The notes: a model not told the origin generated them from the sequence alone. A stretch of DNA of 64,000 bases from Bradyrhizobium semiaridum (GCF_020329505.1 NZ_JAGKJJ010000004.1:124001-188000), one strand, 5' to 3'; shown: positions 1 to 10,330, counted from the stretch's first letter. Numbers and translations are program-made.

Positions 1-46
1 TAGTTATTTGAGACAAGCCGGGGGTTCCCGGTTGGGGCGCTACAAG

Positions 47-1150
47 ATGATGCTGACGGCACTCGGTCTCATGAGCGGTACCTCGCTCGACGGGGTCGAC
101 GTGGCCTTGATCGAGACCGACGGCCGCCAGATCAAGTCCTTCGGGCCCTCGGGCTACCGGCCATATACCGATGGTGAACGCAGTCTGCTGCGGCAGGCGC
201 TGACCGAGGCTGTGCACCTGCCGCGGCGCGATGCCCGGCCCGGCATCCTGCGGCAGGCCGAGCACGCCGTCACCATCGCCCATGCCGAGGCGGTCGCTGC
301 CTTCAGCACGCAGCACCGGATTTCCTGCCAGGACGTCGACATCGTCGGATTCCATGGCCAGACCGTGCTGCATCGCCCGGAACGGCGGATGACGGTGCAG
401 ATCGGCGATGCCGCCGCACTCGCCAAGGCGATCCATATCCCTGTCATGCACGACTTCCGCGCCGCCGATGTCGAGGCCGGCGGGCAGGGCGCGCCGTTCG
501 TGCCGGTCTATCACCGCGCGCTGGCGCAGTCGCTGGACCGCGAGGGGCCGATCGTCGTGGTCAATATCGGCGGCGTCTCCAACATCACCTATATCGACGG
601 CACCGACACGCTGATCGCCTGCGACACCGGTCCCGGCAACGCGCTGCTCGACGACTTCATGTATCGCAACCTGCACCAGCCGTTCGACACCGAGGGACGC
701 GTCGCCGCGCAGGGCAGGCCGGACGAGGCCTGGATAGCGCAGGCCTTGAGGTTGCCCTTCTTCTCGGCTCCGCCGCCGAAATCGCTCGACCGTAACGACT
801 TTGCCTCGCTCAAGCTCGGCGCCGTGGCGCCGGCCGACGGTGCCGCGACGCTGACGGCATTCACCGCCGCTGCGATCGCCCGGATCGTGCCGCTGCTGCC
901 GAAGCCGCCGAAGAGCTGGATCGTCGCCGGCGGCGGCTCCTCCAACCTGACGATGCTGCGGATGCTGCGAGAGCGGCTGGCGCCGGCCACCGTGGAGGCC
1001 GCCCAGACGCTCGGCTGGGCCGCGGATGCGATCGAGGCGCAGGCCTTCGGCTTCCTGGCCGCGCGCGGCCTGAAAGGCCTGCCGCTGAGCTATCCCGCCA
1101 CCACGGGCGTGCCGATTCCGATGACCGGAGGCATCATCGCGCGGCCGTGA
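47..1150 (+). CDS. anmK: Anhydro-N-acetylmuramic acid kinase
   Basis: Cytoplasmic kinase of cell-wall recycling: it opens and phosphorylates 1,6-anhydro-MurNAc to MurNAc-6-phosphate with ATP. The N-terminal phosphate-binding motif GLMSGTSLDGVD is present, followed by the conserved GFHGQTV and CDTGPGN blocks and a late GGGSSN block, all typical of the AnmK family; 367 residues is the usual length. An in-frame TTG at 8 would add 13 residues, but the family starts right before the LGLMSGTS block, so ATG 47 (or the adjacent ATG 50) is preferred. The gene lies at the window edge, so its upstream partner is not visible. Function by family is secure. Confidence 0.95.
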   Translation: MMLTALGLMSGTSLDGVDVALIETDGRQIKSFGPSGYRPYTDGERSLLRQALTEAVHLPRRDARPGILRQAEHAVTIAHAEAVAAFSTQHRISCQDVDIVGFHGQTVLHRPERRMTVQIGDAAALAKAIHIPVMHDFRAADVEAGGQGAPFVPVYHRALAQSLDREGPIVVVNIGGVSNITYIDGTDTLIACDTGPGNALLDDFMYRNLHQPFDTEGRVAAQGRPDEAWIAQALRLPFFSAPPPKSLDRNDFASLKLGAVAPADGAATLTAFTAAAIARIVPLLPKPPKSWIVAGGGSSNLTMLRMLRERLAPATVEAAQTLGWAADAIEAQAFGFLAARGLKGLPLSYPATTGVPIPMTGGIIARP

Positions 1151-1154
1151 TTTA

Positions 1155-1216
1155 GATGCGGATGCATCTACCTTGACAATTCCATGCAGCTGCATCTAAT
1201 TGGATGCATCTGCATC
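1155..1216. promoter_or_regulatory. Palindrome-rich promoter/operator of the GST-SMR pair
   Basis: A sigma70-like promoter is visible as TTGACA at 1173-1178 and TCTAAT at 1195-1200 (16-bp spacer). It is framed by an inverted pair: GATGCGGATGCATC at 1155-1168 and GATGCATCTGCATC at 1203-1216, which match as inverted copies at 13 of 14 positions. A perfect 12-bp palindrome, ATGCAGCTGCAT, fills 1184-1195 between -35 and -10. Such an arrangement over the promoter suggests a dimeric repressor; the regulator is not identified in the window. Confidence 0.6.
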
Positions 1217-1236
1217 GAATGCGAGGTCCCCGCGCC

Positions 1237-1914
1237 ATGGCCGCCCTGAAGCTGATCAGCCACAAGCTCTGCCCTTACGTGCAACGTGCCGTGATCGCGC
1301 TGCGCGAAAAGGGCATTCCGTTCGAGCGGATCGATATCGATCTCGCCAACAAGCCGGACTGGTTCCTGAAGATCTCGCCGCTTGGCAAGGTGCCGGTGCT
1401 GGTCGTCTCACGCGACGACGGCGGCGAGGTCGCGTTGTTCGAGAGCAACGTGATCTGCGAGTACATCGAGGAGACGCAGGGCGGCAGCAAGCTGCATCCG
1501 CAGGACGCGCTTGTCCGTGCCGAGCATCGCGCCTGGATGGAGTTCGGCTCGGCGATCCTGGGCGATCTCTGGGGGCTCGAGACCGCCACCGATGCCGCGA
1601 CGTTCGAGGCCAAGCGCAGGGCTGTCGCGGCGAAATTTGCGCGCGTCGAGGAGGCGCTCGGCGCGGGACCGTTCTTCGCGGGCGAGAGTTTCAGCCTGGT
1701 CGATGCGGTGTTTGCTCCGGTGTTCCGCTATTTCGACCTGTTCGACCAGCTGACCGATCTTTCTGTGTTCACGCATACGCCGAAGCTGCGTGCCTGGCGC
1801 AGCGCGCTCGCGCAACGGCCGAGCGTGCGCGGCGCGGTGTCACCGGACTATCCCGCGCTGCTGCACGCGTTCCTGGTCGGTCACCACGCGCATATGCTGA
1901 AGCTCGCCGCGTAA
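1237..1914 (+). CDS. Glutathione S-transferase family protein
   Basis: Cytosolic GST, 225 residues. The N-terminal thioredoxin-like domain opens with LKLISHKLCPYVQ, where the Cys-Pro pair near residue 13 is where omega/beta-type GSTs keep a catalytic Cys, and contains the cis-Pro loop (GKVPVL) and the glutathione-binding E-S-N (LFESNVI). A helical C-terminal domain follows from about residue 90. ATG 1237 is chosen over ATG 1204 because the latter lies inside the operator repeats and would add residues unlike the family. An SMR transporter gene follows after 4 bp, so the two are probably co-transcribed as a detoxification unit. The physiological substrate is unknown. Confidence 0.88.
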   Translation: MAALKLISHKLCPYVQRAVIALREKGIPFERIDIDLANKPDWFLKISPLGKVPVLVVSRDDGGEVALFESNVICEYIEETQGGSKLHPQDALVRAEHRAWMEFGSAILGDLWGLETATDAATFEAKRRAVAAKFARVEEALGAGPFFAGESFSLVDAVFAPVFRYFDLFDQLTDLSVFTHTPKLRAWRSALAQRPSVRGAVSPDYPALLHAFLVGHHAHMLKLAA

Positions 1915-1918
1915 CGCC

Positions 1919-2248
1919 ATGTCGCATTCGGTTGCCTGGATCGCGCTCGTGGTCGCCGGCCTGCTCGACGTCGGCTGGGCGGTCTCGATGAAATATGCCG
2001 AGGGCTATACGCGGCTCGGCTGGACGCTGGTCTCCCTGGTGCTGCTCGCCGCGTTCGTGTTCCTGCTCGGGCGCGCGCTGCAGGTGCTCGGCGTCGGCGT
2101 TGCCTATACGGTGTGGACCGGCATCGGCGCCGTCGGCACGCTGACGATGGGCGTGCTGCTGTTCAACGAGGTCCTGAACCCGATGAAAATTGCCGGGATC
2201 GCGCTGGTGCTGGTCGGCATCGCCGCGCTGAAGCTGGCGCCGGAATAG
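1919..2248 (+). CDS. sugE: SMR-family efflux protein, SugE/Gdx type, with Asp at the Glu site
   Basis: Inner-membrane small multidrug resistance protein, 109 residues with four predicted transmembrane helices. It aligns along its whole length with SugE/Gdx guanidinium exporters: helix 1 GLL-D-VGWAVSMKY, and the helix 3 signature VAYTVWTGIGAVG. Family members work as antiparallel dimers exchanging guanidinium or quaternary ammonium for protons. The membrane-embedded acidic residue of helix 1, nearly always Glu, is Asp17 here (codon GAC at 1967-1969). This conservative change could shift proton coupling. It lies 4 bp after the GST gene. Family assignment is firm; substrate and activity are inference. 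Confidence 0.9.
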   Translation: MSHSVAWIALVVAGLLDVGWAVSMKYAEGYTRLGWTLVSLVLLAAFVFLLGRALQVLGVGVAYTVWTGIGAVGTLTMGVLLFNEVLNPMKIAGIALVLVGIAALKLAPE

Positions 2249-2255
2249 ACGGTTT

Positions 2256-2343
2256 TGTAGCCCGCATGAGCGAAGCGATATGCGGGACCGGTTGCGCCAT
2301 AATCGACACCGCCCCGGATATCGCTTCGCTCATGCGGGCTACA
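2256..2343. repeat. Dispersed palindromic repeat, family A (copy 1)
   Basis: Positions 2256-2280 and 2319-2343 are perfect 25-bp inverted copies, beginning TGTAGCCCGC and ending GCGGGCTACA. It sits between convergent genes and could act as a bidirectional terminator once transcribed. A second, degraded copy lies at 41134-41202. No coding capacity is evident. Confidence 0.85.
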
Positions 2344-2349
2344 AGCGCT

Positions 2350-2997
2350 TCACCGCACGTTGGCGAGGCGCATGTCGAGATAGCCGGTCACCGTCTCCAT
2401 CAACGGCTCGAGCTTGCCGTCGAAGAAGTGGTTGGCGCCGGGGATGACCTGTTGGTCGATCACGATGCCCTTCTGCGTCTTCAGCTTCTCGACCAGCGCG
2501 TTGACGTCCTTGGCGGGCACCACGGCATCCTTGTCGCCGTGCACAATCAGGCCCGATGACGGGCAGGGCGCGAGGAACGAGAAGTCGTAGAGATTGGCGG
2601 GCGGCGCGATCGAGATGAAGCCCTCGACCTCCGGGCGGCGCATCAACAGCTGCATGCCGATCCAGGCGCCGAACGAGAAGCCGGCGACCCAGCAGGCGCG
2701 CGCCTCGGGATTGATCGCCTGCGCCCAGTCGAGCGCGCTCGCAGCGTCCGACAATTCGCCGGTGCCGTGGTCGAACGCGCCCTGGCTGCGGCCGACGCCG
2801 CGGAAATTGAAGCGCAGCACCGAGAAGCCCCGATGCGCGAACGCGTAGTAGCACTGGTAGACGATCTGGTGATTCATCGTGCCGTGGAACTGCGGATGCG
2901 GATGCAGGATCATCGCGATCGGCGCGTTCTTCTGCTTGGCCGGGTGATAGCGGCCTTCGAGGCGGCCAGCAGGGCCGGTGAAAATGACTTCAGGCAT
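2350..2997 (-). CDS. Alpha/beta hydrolase, small esterase type
   Basis: Predicted cytoplasmic alpha/beta hydrolase of 215 residues. Visible features are the HPHPQFHGT oxyanion-side segment near residue 32, the nucleophile elbow G-F-S-F-G with Ser108, the acid in HGDKDAVVP (Asp157) and the catalytic His in GANHFF (His190). This matches the compact family often annotated as alpha/beta hydrolase or dienelactone-hydrolase-like, found widely in Rhizobiales. The gene converges on the SMR gene across the palindromic repeat. The substrate cannot be told. Confidence 0.9.
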   Translation of the reverse strand: MPEVIFTGPAGRLEGRYHPAKQKNAPIAMILHPHPQFHGTMNHQIVYQCYYAFAHRGFSVLRFNFRGVGRSQGAFDHGTGELSDAASALDWAQAINPEARACWVAGFSFGAWIGMQLLMRRPEVEGFISIAPPANLYDFSFLAPCPSSGLIVHGDKDAVVPAKDVNALVEKLKTQKGIVIDQQVIPGANHFFDGKLEPLMETVTGYLDMRLANVR

Positions 2998-3330
2998 CGT
3001 GATCTCTTGCTTGATCCCTCGATTGGTCTAACCGTATCAACGGGATAGGGCTGACTTCATCGGCTCCCCGGCAGATAAAGCGCGTCACTCGAAGGGGTGA
3101 TCGGCGTCGTCGCGGTCGCGCGGAGGACGCTTCCGTGAACTTTTGAGGCCCGCTTCTAGCATGAGGCAAGGGGCAAAAAGCAAGCATCTTGAGCATCCGC
3201 AGAAGCCCAGTCTCGCGCCGCAAATGCGATTGCACGCGACGGCGCGATCCCCACTTGCGATAAGACGCGCGGAAGCACCGGTTATTTGGTGCACGAATCG
3301 CGCAAAGTCGATGTAGGTAATATTGTAGGC
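2998..3330. other. Divergent intergenic region upstream of the suf operon
   Basis: This 333-bp stretch separates the minus-strand hydrolase from the plus-strand suf operon and must carry both promoters. I see one short hairpin, GCACC at 3273-3277 and GGTGC at 3290-3294, but no convincing IscR, Irr or RirA box and no small gene with a good ribosome-binding site. Confidence 0.4.
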
Positions 3331-4488
3331 ATGCTTGAGAGGATCTATCTCGACTGGAATGCCACGACGCCGCTTCGCCCGGAGGCGAAGGCAGCGATGG
3401 CGGCGGCGTGGGAGCTGAGCGGCAATCCGTCCTCGGTGCACAGCGAGGGCCGCAAGGCGCGCCGGCTGGTCGAGGATGCCCGCAGCGCGGTGGCGGCTGC
3501 CGTGGGAGCGCGCGCGCAGGACGTGGTGTTCGTGTCCGGCGGCACCGAGGCCAATGCGCTCGCGCTGACGCCGCGGCTGCGGCGCGGCGCGGCCGGACCG
3601 GTGGCGCGGCTCGTCGTGTCGGCGATCGAGCACGCCTCGGTGCGCTCCGGCGGACGGTTTCCACAGCAGGCAATCAGCACCATCAATGTCACGCGCGGCG
3701 GGGTGGTCGATCCGCAGCATCTGCGGGCGCTCCTGGCCGACGGTGCGCCGGCGCTGGTGTCGGTGATGCTGGCGAACAACGAGACCGGCGCGATCCAGCC
3801 CATAACCGAGATTGCCGAGATTGTTCATGCCGCCGGCGGGCTGCTGCATGTCGACGCCATCCAGGCGCTCGGAAAGATCCCGTTCGATCTGTCCTCGACG
3901 CGGGCCGATCTGCTGACGCTGTCGGGGCACAAGATCGGCGGGCCGAAGGGCGCCGGCGCGCTGGTGCTGGCCGAGGGCGTCGAGGGATTCGAGGCGCTGC
4001 TGCGCGGCGGCGGCCAGGAGCTCGGCCGCCGGGCCGGCACCGAGAACGTCGCGGGGATCGCCGGCTTCGGGGCCGCCGTGAAGGCGGCGATGGCAGCCCT
4101 CAAGGCCGATGCGGCGCGGGTGAGGGAGCTGCGGGATCGCCTCGAGCACGGGCTCAGGCAGACGCCGGGGCTGGTCGTGTTCTCCGACGAGGTTAAGCGG
4201 TTACCAAATACCGTCTTGTTCACCGCTCCCGGGATGAAGGCAGAAACCGCGGTCATCGCCTTCGATCTGGCCGGGGTGGCAGTCTCCTCCGGCTCCGCCT
4301 GCTCTTCAGGCAAGGTGCAGCCATCGCAGGTCTTGGAGGCAATGGGATACCGCTCTGAGCTGGCCCAGGGAGCGGTGCGGCTTAGTCTTGGCTGGTCTAC
4401 CACGGCAACAGACGTGGATTTGACCCTTAAGGCTTGGCGAAAGCTCGCCGATACCCTAGTTAAGGGAGTGCGACGAAACACAGCTTGA
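3331..4488 (+). CDS. Cysteine desulfurase, NifS/IscS-like, first gene of the suf operon
   Basis: PLP enzyme that takes sulfur from L-cysteine as a persulfide for Fe-S assembly; 385 residues. The start fits ERIYLDWNATTPLRPEA, typical of group I desulfurases. The PLP lysine is in LSGHKIGGPKG and the mobile catalytic Cys in SSGSACSSGKV, the longer loop typical of IscS/NifS, unlike the SufS encoded downstream. An upstream in-frame ATG at 3286 would add 15 residues absent from the family. It heads the operon with sufB following after 98 bp, so the locus carries two desulfurases of different groups, an arrangement common in this lineage. Confidence 0.92.
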   Translation: MLERIYLDWNATTPLRPEAKAAMAAAWELSGNPSSVHSEGRKARRLVEDARSAVAAAVGARAQDVVFVSGGTEANALALTPRLRRGAAGPVARLVVSAIEHASVRSGGRFPQQAISTINVTRGGVVDPQHLRALLADGAPALVSVMLANNETGAIQPITEIAEIVHAAGGLLHVDAIQALGKIPFDLSSTRADLLTLSGHKIGGPKGAGALVLAEGVEGFEALLRGGGQELGRRAGTENVAGIAGFGAAVKAAMAALKADAARVRELRDRLEHGLRQTPGLVVFSDEVKRLPNTVLFTAPGMKAETAVIAFDLAGVAVSSGSACSSGKVQPSQVLEAMGYRSELAQGAVRLSLGWSTTATDVDLTLKAWRKLADTLVKGVRRNTA

Positions 4489-4586
4489 ACTGTTCTAAGC
4501 GGGTGATTTCGTCCCCGAAGCATCGTAAGAGACTTTCGGAACTTGAGATCCACCGCGGTCCTTGAAACCGCGAGCGGAGGATTTGG

Positions 4587-6083
<1,497 letters not shown>

Positions 6084-6142
6084 TTCGTCTCGCTTAACGG
6101 CGCGGTCGATGCGCCTTGTGGACGCTGCTCAGGAAAAATCTG

Positions 6143-6895
6143 ATGTCTCTGCTTGAAGTGAAAGACCTGCAGGTTCGTGTCGAGGATCGCGAGATCCTCC
6201 ACGGGCTGTCGCTGACGGTGAATCCGGGCCAGGTGCACGCGATCATGGGGCCGAACGGCTCCGGCAAATCGACGCTGTCCCATGTGATCGCAGGCAAGCC
6301 CGGCTATGAGGTGACCGGCGGACAGATCCTGTTCCGCGGCGAGGACCTGCTGGAAATGGATCCGAACGAGCGCGCCGCCAAGGGCGTGTTCCTGGCGTTC
6401 CAGTATCCGGTCGAGATTCCCGGCGTCACCACCTGGAATTTCCTGCATGCCGCGCTCAACGCGCAGCGCAAGGCGCGCGGCGAGGAGGAGATTTCGTCGC
6501 CGGCATTTCTGAAGAAGGTCCGCGAAGTCGCCAAGTCGCTCAACATTCCGCAGGACATGCTGAAGCGCGGCGTCAATGTCGGCTTCTCCGGCGGTGAGAA
6601 GAAGCGCAACGAGATTTTGCAGATGGCGCTGTTCGAGCCGGCCGTCTGCATTCTCGACGAAATGGATTCCGGCCTCGACATCGACGCGCTGCGGATCGCC
6701 GCCGACGGCGTCAACGCGCTGCGCTCGCCGGAGCGCGCGATGGTCGTGATCACCCACTATCAGCGGCTGCTCAACTACATCGTGCCCGATTTCGTGCACG
6801 TGATGTCGAAGGGCCGCGTCGTGAAGAGCGGCGGCAAGGAGCTGGCGCTGGAGCTGGAAGAGTCCGGCTATGCGCAGTTCGAGGACGCTGCCTGA
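6143..6895 (+). CDS. sufC: Fe-S assembly ATPase SufC
   Basis: ABC-type ATPase that powers the SufBCD complex; soluble, not a transporter. Visible are Walker A GPNGSGKST (residues 36-44), the SufC version of the signature FSGGEKKRNE, Walker B CILDEMDSGLD and the switch His in ITHYQRLL. 250 residues is standard. ATG 6143 is chosen because AGGAA lies 8 nt upstream and SufC proteins begin MxxLEVKDL; an upstream ATG at 6116 lacks support. Confidence 0.97.
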   Translation: MSLLEVKDLQVRVEDREILHGLSLTVNPGQVHAIMGPNGSGKSTLSHVIAGKPGYEVTGGQILFRGEDLLEMDPNERAAKGVFLAFQYPVEIPGVTTWNFLHAALNAQRKARGEEEISSPAFLKKVREVAKSLNIPQDMLKRGVNVGFSGGEKKRNEILQMALFEPAVCILDEMDSGLDIDALRIAADGVNALRSPERAMVVITHYQRLLNYIVPDFVHVMSKGRVVKSGGKELALELEESGYAQFEDAA

Positions 6896-6909
6896 CAGGT
6901 GGTTTTGAG

Positions 6910-8232
6910 ATGAACGTAGTTGCAAAGACCGAGACCGGGCGCGCGCTGGGCGAAGCATTCGCCGTCGTGCGCGACCGTCTGCCGGGCAAAGGCAAGATCG
7001 CCGACCGGCGCCGCGAGGCGTTCGACGCCTATGAGCGCCTTGGCCTGCCGCATCGCCGGATCGAGGACTGGAAATACACCGACCTGCGCGCCCTGATGCG
7101 CGAGGTGCTGCCGCTGGCGCCGCTGCCGGACGCCGCCGCGCTGAAGCGCGCTGCCGGCGCCGTCACGGCCCATGCGATCGATGGCGTCGTCCGGCTGGTG
7201 CTGGTCGACGGTACGCTCGCACCCGATCTTTCCGACCTCGGCAGTCTCGAAAAAGGCCTCAGTATCCGCGCGCTGCGCGAGGTGCTGGATTCCGGCGACG
7301 GCGAGCTCTCCGCGCAGGCCTTTGCGTCGGACAATTCAAATCCCATGGTCGCGCTGAACGGCGCGATGGCGACCGATGGTGTCGTGATCGACGTTGCCGC
7401 GGGCACGGTGCTGAGCAAGCCCGTGCATATCGTGCACGTCGCGTCGGGCGCCGCGCCGGTCGCGATGTTCACGCGCTCGCTGCTGCGGCTCGGCCGCGAT
7501 GCCGGCGCGACGCTGGCAGAGAGCTATCTCGCCGCCGAGGGCGCCAAGGCTTACCAGGCGCATGACGGCCTGGTCATCGCGATCGGCGACAATGCGCGGC
7601 TCGACCACGTGCGCTTCGTCGAAGACACCGTGGACGCGTTCAACATTTCGTCGGCGACGGTCTCGCTCGGCGCGCACGCACATTTCAACACCTTCGGCAT
7701 GACCACCGGCGGCCATGTCAGCCGCTACCAGCTGACGGTGGCATGCGCCGGCGAGCATTCCAAGGTCGAAACCAACGGCGTCAATCTGATCAACGGCAAG
7801 CAGCACGCCGACACCACGCTGTTCATGGATCACGCGGTGCCGAACTGCGCCAGCCGCGAGATCTTCCGCGCCGTGGTCGACGATCGCGCCCATTCGGTGT
7901 TCCAAGGCCGCATCATCGTCCGCCCGGATGCGCAGAAGACCGACGCCAAGATGATGACCCGGGCGCTGCTGCTGTCCGACGATGCCGAGGCCGACAACAA
8001 GCCGGAGCTCGAGATCTTCGCCGATGACGTCACCTGCGGCCACGGGGCGACCACCGGCGCGCTGGACGAGAGCCTCCTGTTCTACATGCGCGCCCGCGGC
8101 CTCCCCGAGAAGGAGGCCCAGGCGCTATTGATCCAGGCCTTCGTCGGCGAGGCGATCGAATCCATCGCGAGCGATGCCTTGCGCGACGTCGCGATCGCGG
8201 CCGCGCAGCGCTGGCTGGCGGCGAGGGGGTGA
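6910..8232 (+). CDS. sufD: Fe-S assembly scaffold subunit SufD
   Basis: Paralogue of SufB that pairs with it in SufBC2D and supports iron entry. The 440-residue product shows the SufD N-terminal segment RRIEDWKYTDLRAL and the C-terminal core CGHGATTGALDESLLFYMRARG, with the conserved His of that block. It starts 14 bp after sufC, preceded by a GAG-rich site, and its stop is 2 bp before the sufS ATG, implying translational coupling. Confidence 0.96.
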   Translation: MNVVAKTETGRALGEAFAVVRDRLPGKGKIADRRREAFDAYERLGLPHRRIEDWKYTDLRALMREVLPLAPLPDAAALKRAAGAVTAHAIDGVVRLVLVDGTLAPDLSDLGSLEKGLSIRALREVLDSGDGELSAQAFASDNSNPMVALNGAMATDGVVIDVAAGTVLSKPVHIVHVASGAAPVAMFTRSLLRLGRDAGATLAESYLAAEGAKAYQAHDGLVIAIGDNARLDHVRFVEDTVDAFNISSATVSLGAHAHFNTFGMTTGGHVSRYQLTVACAGEHSKVETNGVNLINGKQHADTTLFMDHAVPNCASREIFRAVVDDRAHSVFQGRIIVRPDAQKTDAKMMTRALLLSDDAEADNKPELEIFADDVTCGHGATTGALDESLLFYMRARGLPEKEAQALLIQAFVGEAIESIASDALRDVAIAAAQRWLAARG

Positions 8233-8234
8233 GC

Positions 8235-9476
8235 ATGCATCCGGCAGTTTCCAACGGAGCCTACGACGTCGCCCGCGTGCGGCAGGATTTTCCGGCGCTG
8301 GCGACGCAGGTCTACGGCAAGCCGCTGGTCTATCTCGACAATGCCGCCTCGGCGCAGAAGCCGAATGCGGTGCTCGACCGCATGACGGAAGCCTACAAGA
8401 GCGAATACGCCAACGTGCATCGCGGCCTGCATTATCTCGCCAATGCCGCGACCGAGGCCTATGAGGGCGCCCGCGCCAAGGTGGCGAACTTCATCAACGC
8501 CCGCCGCAGCGAAGAGATTGTCTTCACCCGCAACGTCACTGAGGCGATCAATCTGGTGGCCTCGTCCTGGGGCGGCGTGAACATCGGCGAGGGCGACGAG
8601 ATCGTGCTCTCGATCATGGAGCACCACTCCAACATCGTGCCGTGGCATTTCCTGCGCGAGCGTCAGGGCGCCGTGCTGAAATGGGCGCCGGTCGACGATG
8701 AGGGCAATTTCCTGATCGAGGAGTTCGAAAAGCTTCTGACGCCGCGCACCAAGATCGTCGCGATTACCCAGATGTCGAACGCACTCGGCACCATGGTGCC
8801 GGTCAGGGACGTCATCCGCCTGGCCCATGCCCGCGGCATTCCGGTGCTGGTCGACGGCGCGCAGGGCGCGGTGCATCTGCCGGTCGACGTGCAGGACCTC
8901 GATTGCGACTTCTACGCCTTCACCGGTCACAAGGTGTACGGGCCGACCGGCATCGGCGCGCTCTATGCCAAGCATGAGCACCTCGTCGCGATGCGGCCGT
9001 TCAACGGCGGTGGCGAGATGATCCGCGAGGTCGCCAAGGACCGGGTCACCTATGGCGATCCGCCGCACAAATTCGAGGCCGGTACGCCGCCGATCGTCGA
9101 GGCGATCGGACTTGGCGCTGCGATCGATTATGTCAATTCGATCGGCAAGGAACGTATCGCGGCGCACGAGCACGAGCTCGTTACCTATGCCCAGGAGCGG
9201 CTGCGCGAGATCAACTCGCTGCGGCTGATCGGCACCGCCCGCAACAAGGGTCCGATCATCTCGTTCGAGATGAACGGCGCCCATGCCCATGACGTCGCGA
9301 CAGTGATCGACCGCCAGGGCATCGCGGTGCGTGCCGGCACCCATTGCGTGATGCCGCTTTTAGAGCGGTTCAACGTCACGGCCACCTGCCGCGCCTCGTT
9401 CGGGATGTATAATACCAGGGAAGAAGTCGATCATCTGGCGCAGGCGCTGATCAAGGCGCGGGAATTGTTCGCATGA
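8235..9476 (+). CDS. sufS: Cysteine desulfurase SufS (group II)
   Basis: PLP-dependent desulfurase/selenocysteine lyase feeding sulfur to SufBCD, 413 residues. The start YLDNAASAQKP, the PLP lysine in FTGHKVYGPTG and the short active-site loop RAGTHCVMP with the catalytic Cys mark group II (SufS/CsdA). The GAGGGGG run 4-10 nt before ATG 8235 favours that start over the overlapping GTG at 8229. It overlaps the next gene by an ATGA. No SufE gene is present in the window; the sulfur shuttle partner is unknown. Confidence 0.96.
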   Translation: MHPAVSNGAYDVARVRQDFPALATQVYGKPLVYLDNAASAQKPNAVLDRMTEAYKSEYANVHRGLHYLANAATEAYEGARAKVANFINARRSEEIVFTRNVTEAINLVASSWGGVNIGEGDEIVLSIMEHHSNIVPWHFLRERQGAVLKWAPVDDEGNFLIEEFEKLLTPRTKIVAITQMSNALGTMVPVRDVIRLAHARGIPVLVDGAQGAVHLPVDVQDLDCDFYAFTGHKVYGPTGIGALYAKHEHLVAMRPFNGGGEMIREVAKDRVTYGDPPHKFEAGTPPIVEAIGLGAAIDYVNSIGKERIAAHEHELVTYAQERLREINSLRLIGTARNKGPIISFEMNGAHAHDVATVIDRQGIAVRAGTHCVMPLLERFNVTATCRASFGMYNTREEVDHLAQALIKARELFA

Positions 9477-9844
9477 CCGATACTGCCGAAGCCAAACCGG
9501 CCATCATGGAAACCACCTCGGCGCTGCCGGCGGAAGAAACCGAGCGCCTGAGCGGCGAGATCGTCGCCGCGCTGAAGACAGTGTTCGATCCGGAAATCCC
9601 GGCCGACATCTATGAGCTCGGCCTGATCTACAAGGTCGATCTCAAGGACGATCGCTCCGTCGATATCGTGATGACGCTGACCACGCCGAACTGCCCGGCT
9701 GCCGGCGAGCTGCCAACCATGGTCGAGAACGCGGTGGCGAGCGTGCCCGGCGTCGGCGTCGTCAACGTCAATCTGGTATGGGATCCGGCATGGTCGCCGG
9801 ATCGCATGTCGGACGAGGCGCGCCTCGTCCTGAATATGTGGTGA
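9473..9844 (+). CDS. sufT: SUF-associated DUF59/MIP18-family protein SufT
   Basis: Small protein (123 residues) of the MIP18/DUF59 family that assists Fe-S cluster maturation or transfer. Core motifs FDPEIPADIYELGLIY, the single conserved Cys in TTPNCPAAGELP and the C-terminal WDPAWSPDRMS are all present. Its ATG overlaps the sufS stop by four bases, showing operon membership. A glutamate/alanine-rich N-terminal extension of about 35 residues precedes the domain. Confidence 0.93.
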   Translation: MTDTAEAKPAIMETTSALPAEETERLSGEIVAALKTVFDPEIPADIYELGLIYKVDLKDDRSVDIVMTLTTPNCPAAGELPTMVENAVASVPGVGVVNVNLVWDPAWSPDRMSDEARLVLNMW

Positions 9845-9909
9845 TGCGTAAACACGGCTTTAGGCTCTAGGAAAAGATCGGCAATTGATTTGCCGCCGGG
9901 ACTGACCAC

Positions 9910-10323
9910 ATGAGTGACATGACACACGCTGCACCAAGTCCAGACAAGGTTGCGCCCGCCAAGCCGAAGCGGCCGCGCCCGCAGGTCATGAAACTGACCG
10001 ATGCCGCGGCGGAGCGGATCAGGGAACTGACGCAGCGCGCCGATTCCGAGATCGTTGGCCTGCGCGTCGGCATCAAGAACGGCGGCTGCGCCGGACAGTC
10101 CTACACCGTCGAATACGCCCACGAGATCCGCCCGACCGACGAAGTGGTCGAGGACAAGGGCGTGAAGATCCTGGTCGACCCCAAGGCGGTGCTGTTCCTG
10201 CTCGGCACCGAGATGGACTATGTGGCCGACAAGATGCAGGCCCAGTTCGTGTTCAACAACCCGAACCAGGTCTCCGCCTGCGGCTGCGGCGAATCGGTGC
10301 AGCTCAAGCCGGCGACGGTTTAG
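9910..10323 (+). CDS. sufA: A-type Fe-S carrier protein SufA/IscA-like
   Basis: HesB/IscA-fold carrier that receives clusters from the SUF scaffold and delivers them to apo-proteins; 137 residues. The three conserved cysteines are visible: one in GGCAGQSYTVEY and two in the C-terminal CGCGES. It lies 65 bp after sufT on the same strand and is probably the last gene of the operon. The first 25 residues are lysine/proline rich and outside the domain. Confidence 0.94.
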   Translation: MSDMTHAAPSPDKVAPAKPKRPRPQVMKLTDAAAERIRELTQRADSEIVGLRVGIKNGGCAGQSYTVEYAHEIRPTDEVVEDKGVKILVDPKAVLFLLGTEMDYVADKMQAQFVFNNPNQVSACGCGESVQLKPATV

Positions 10324-10330
10324 TCGTTGC

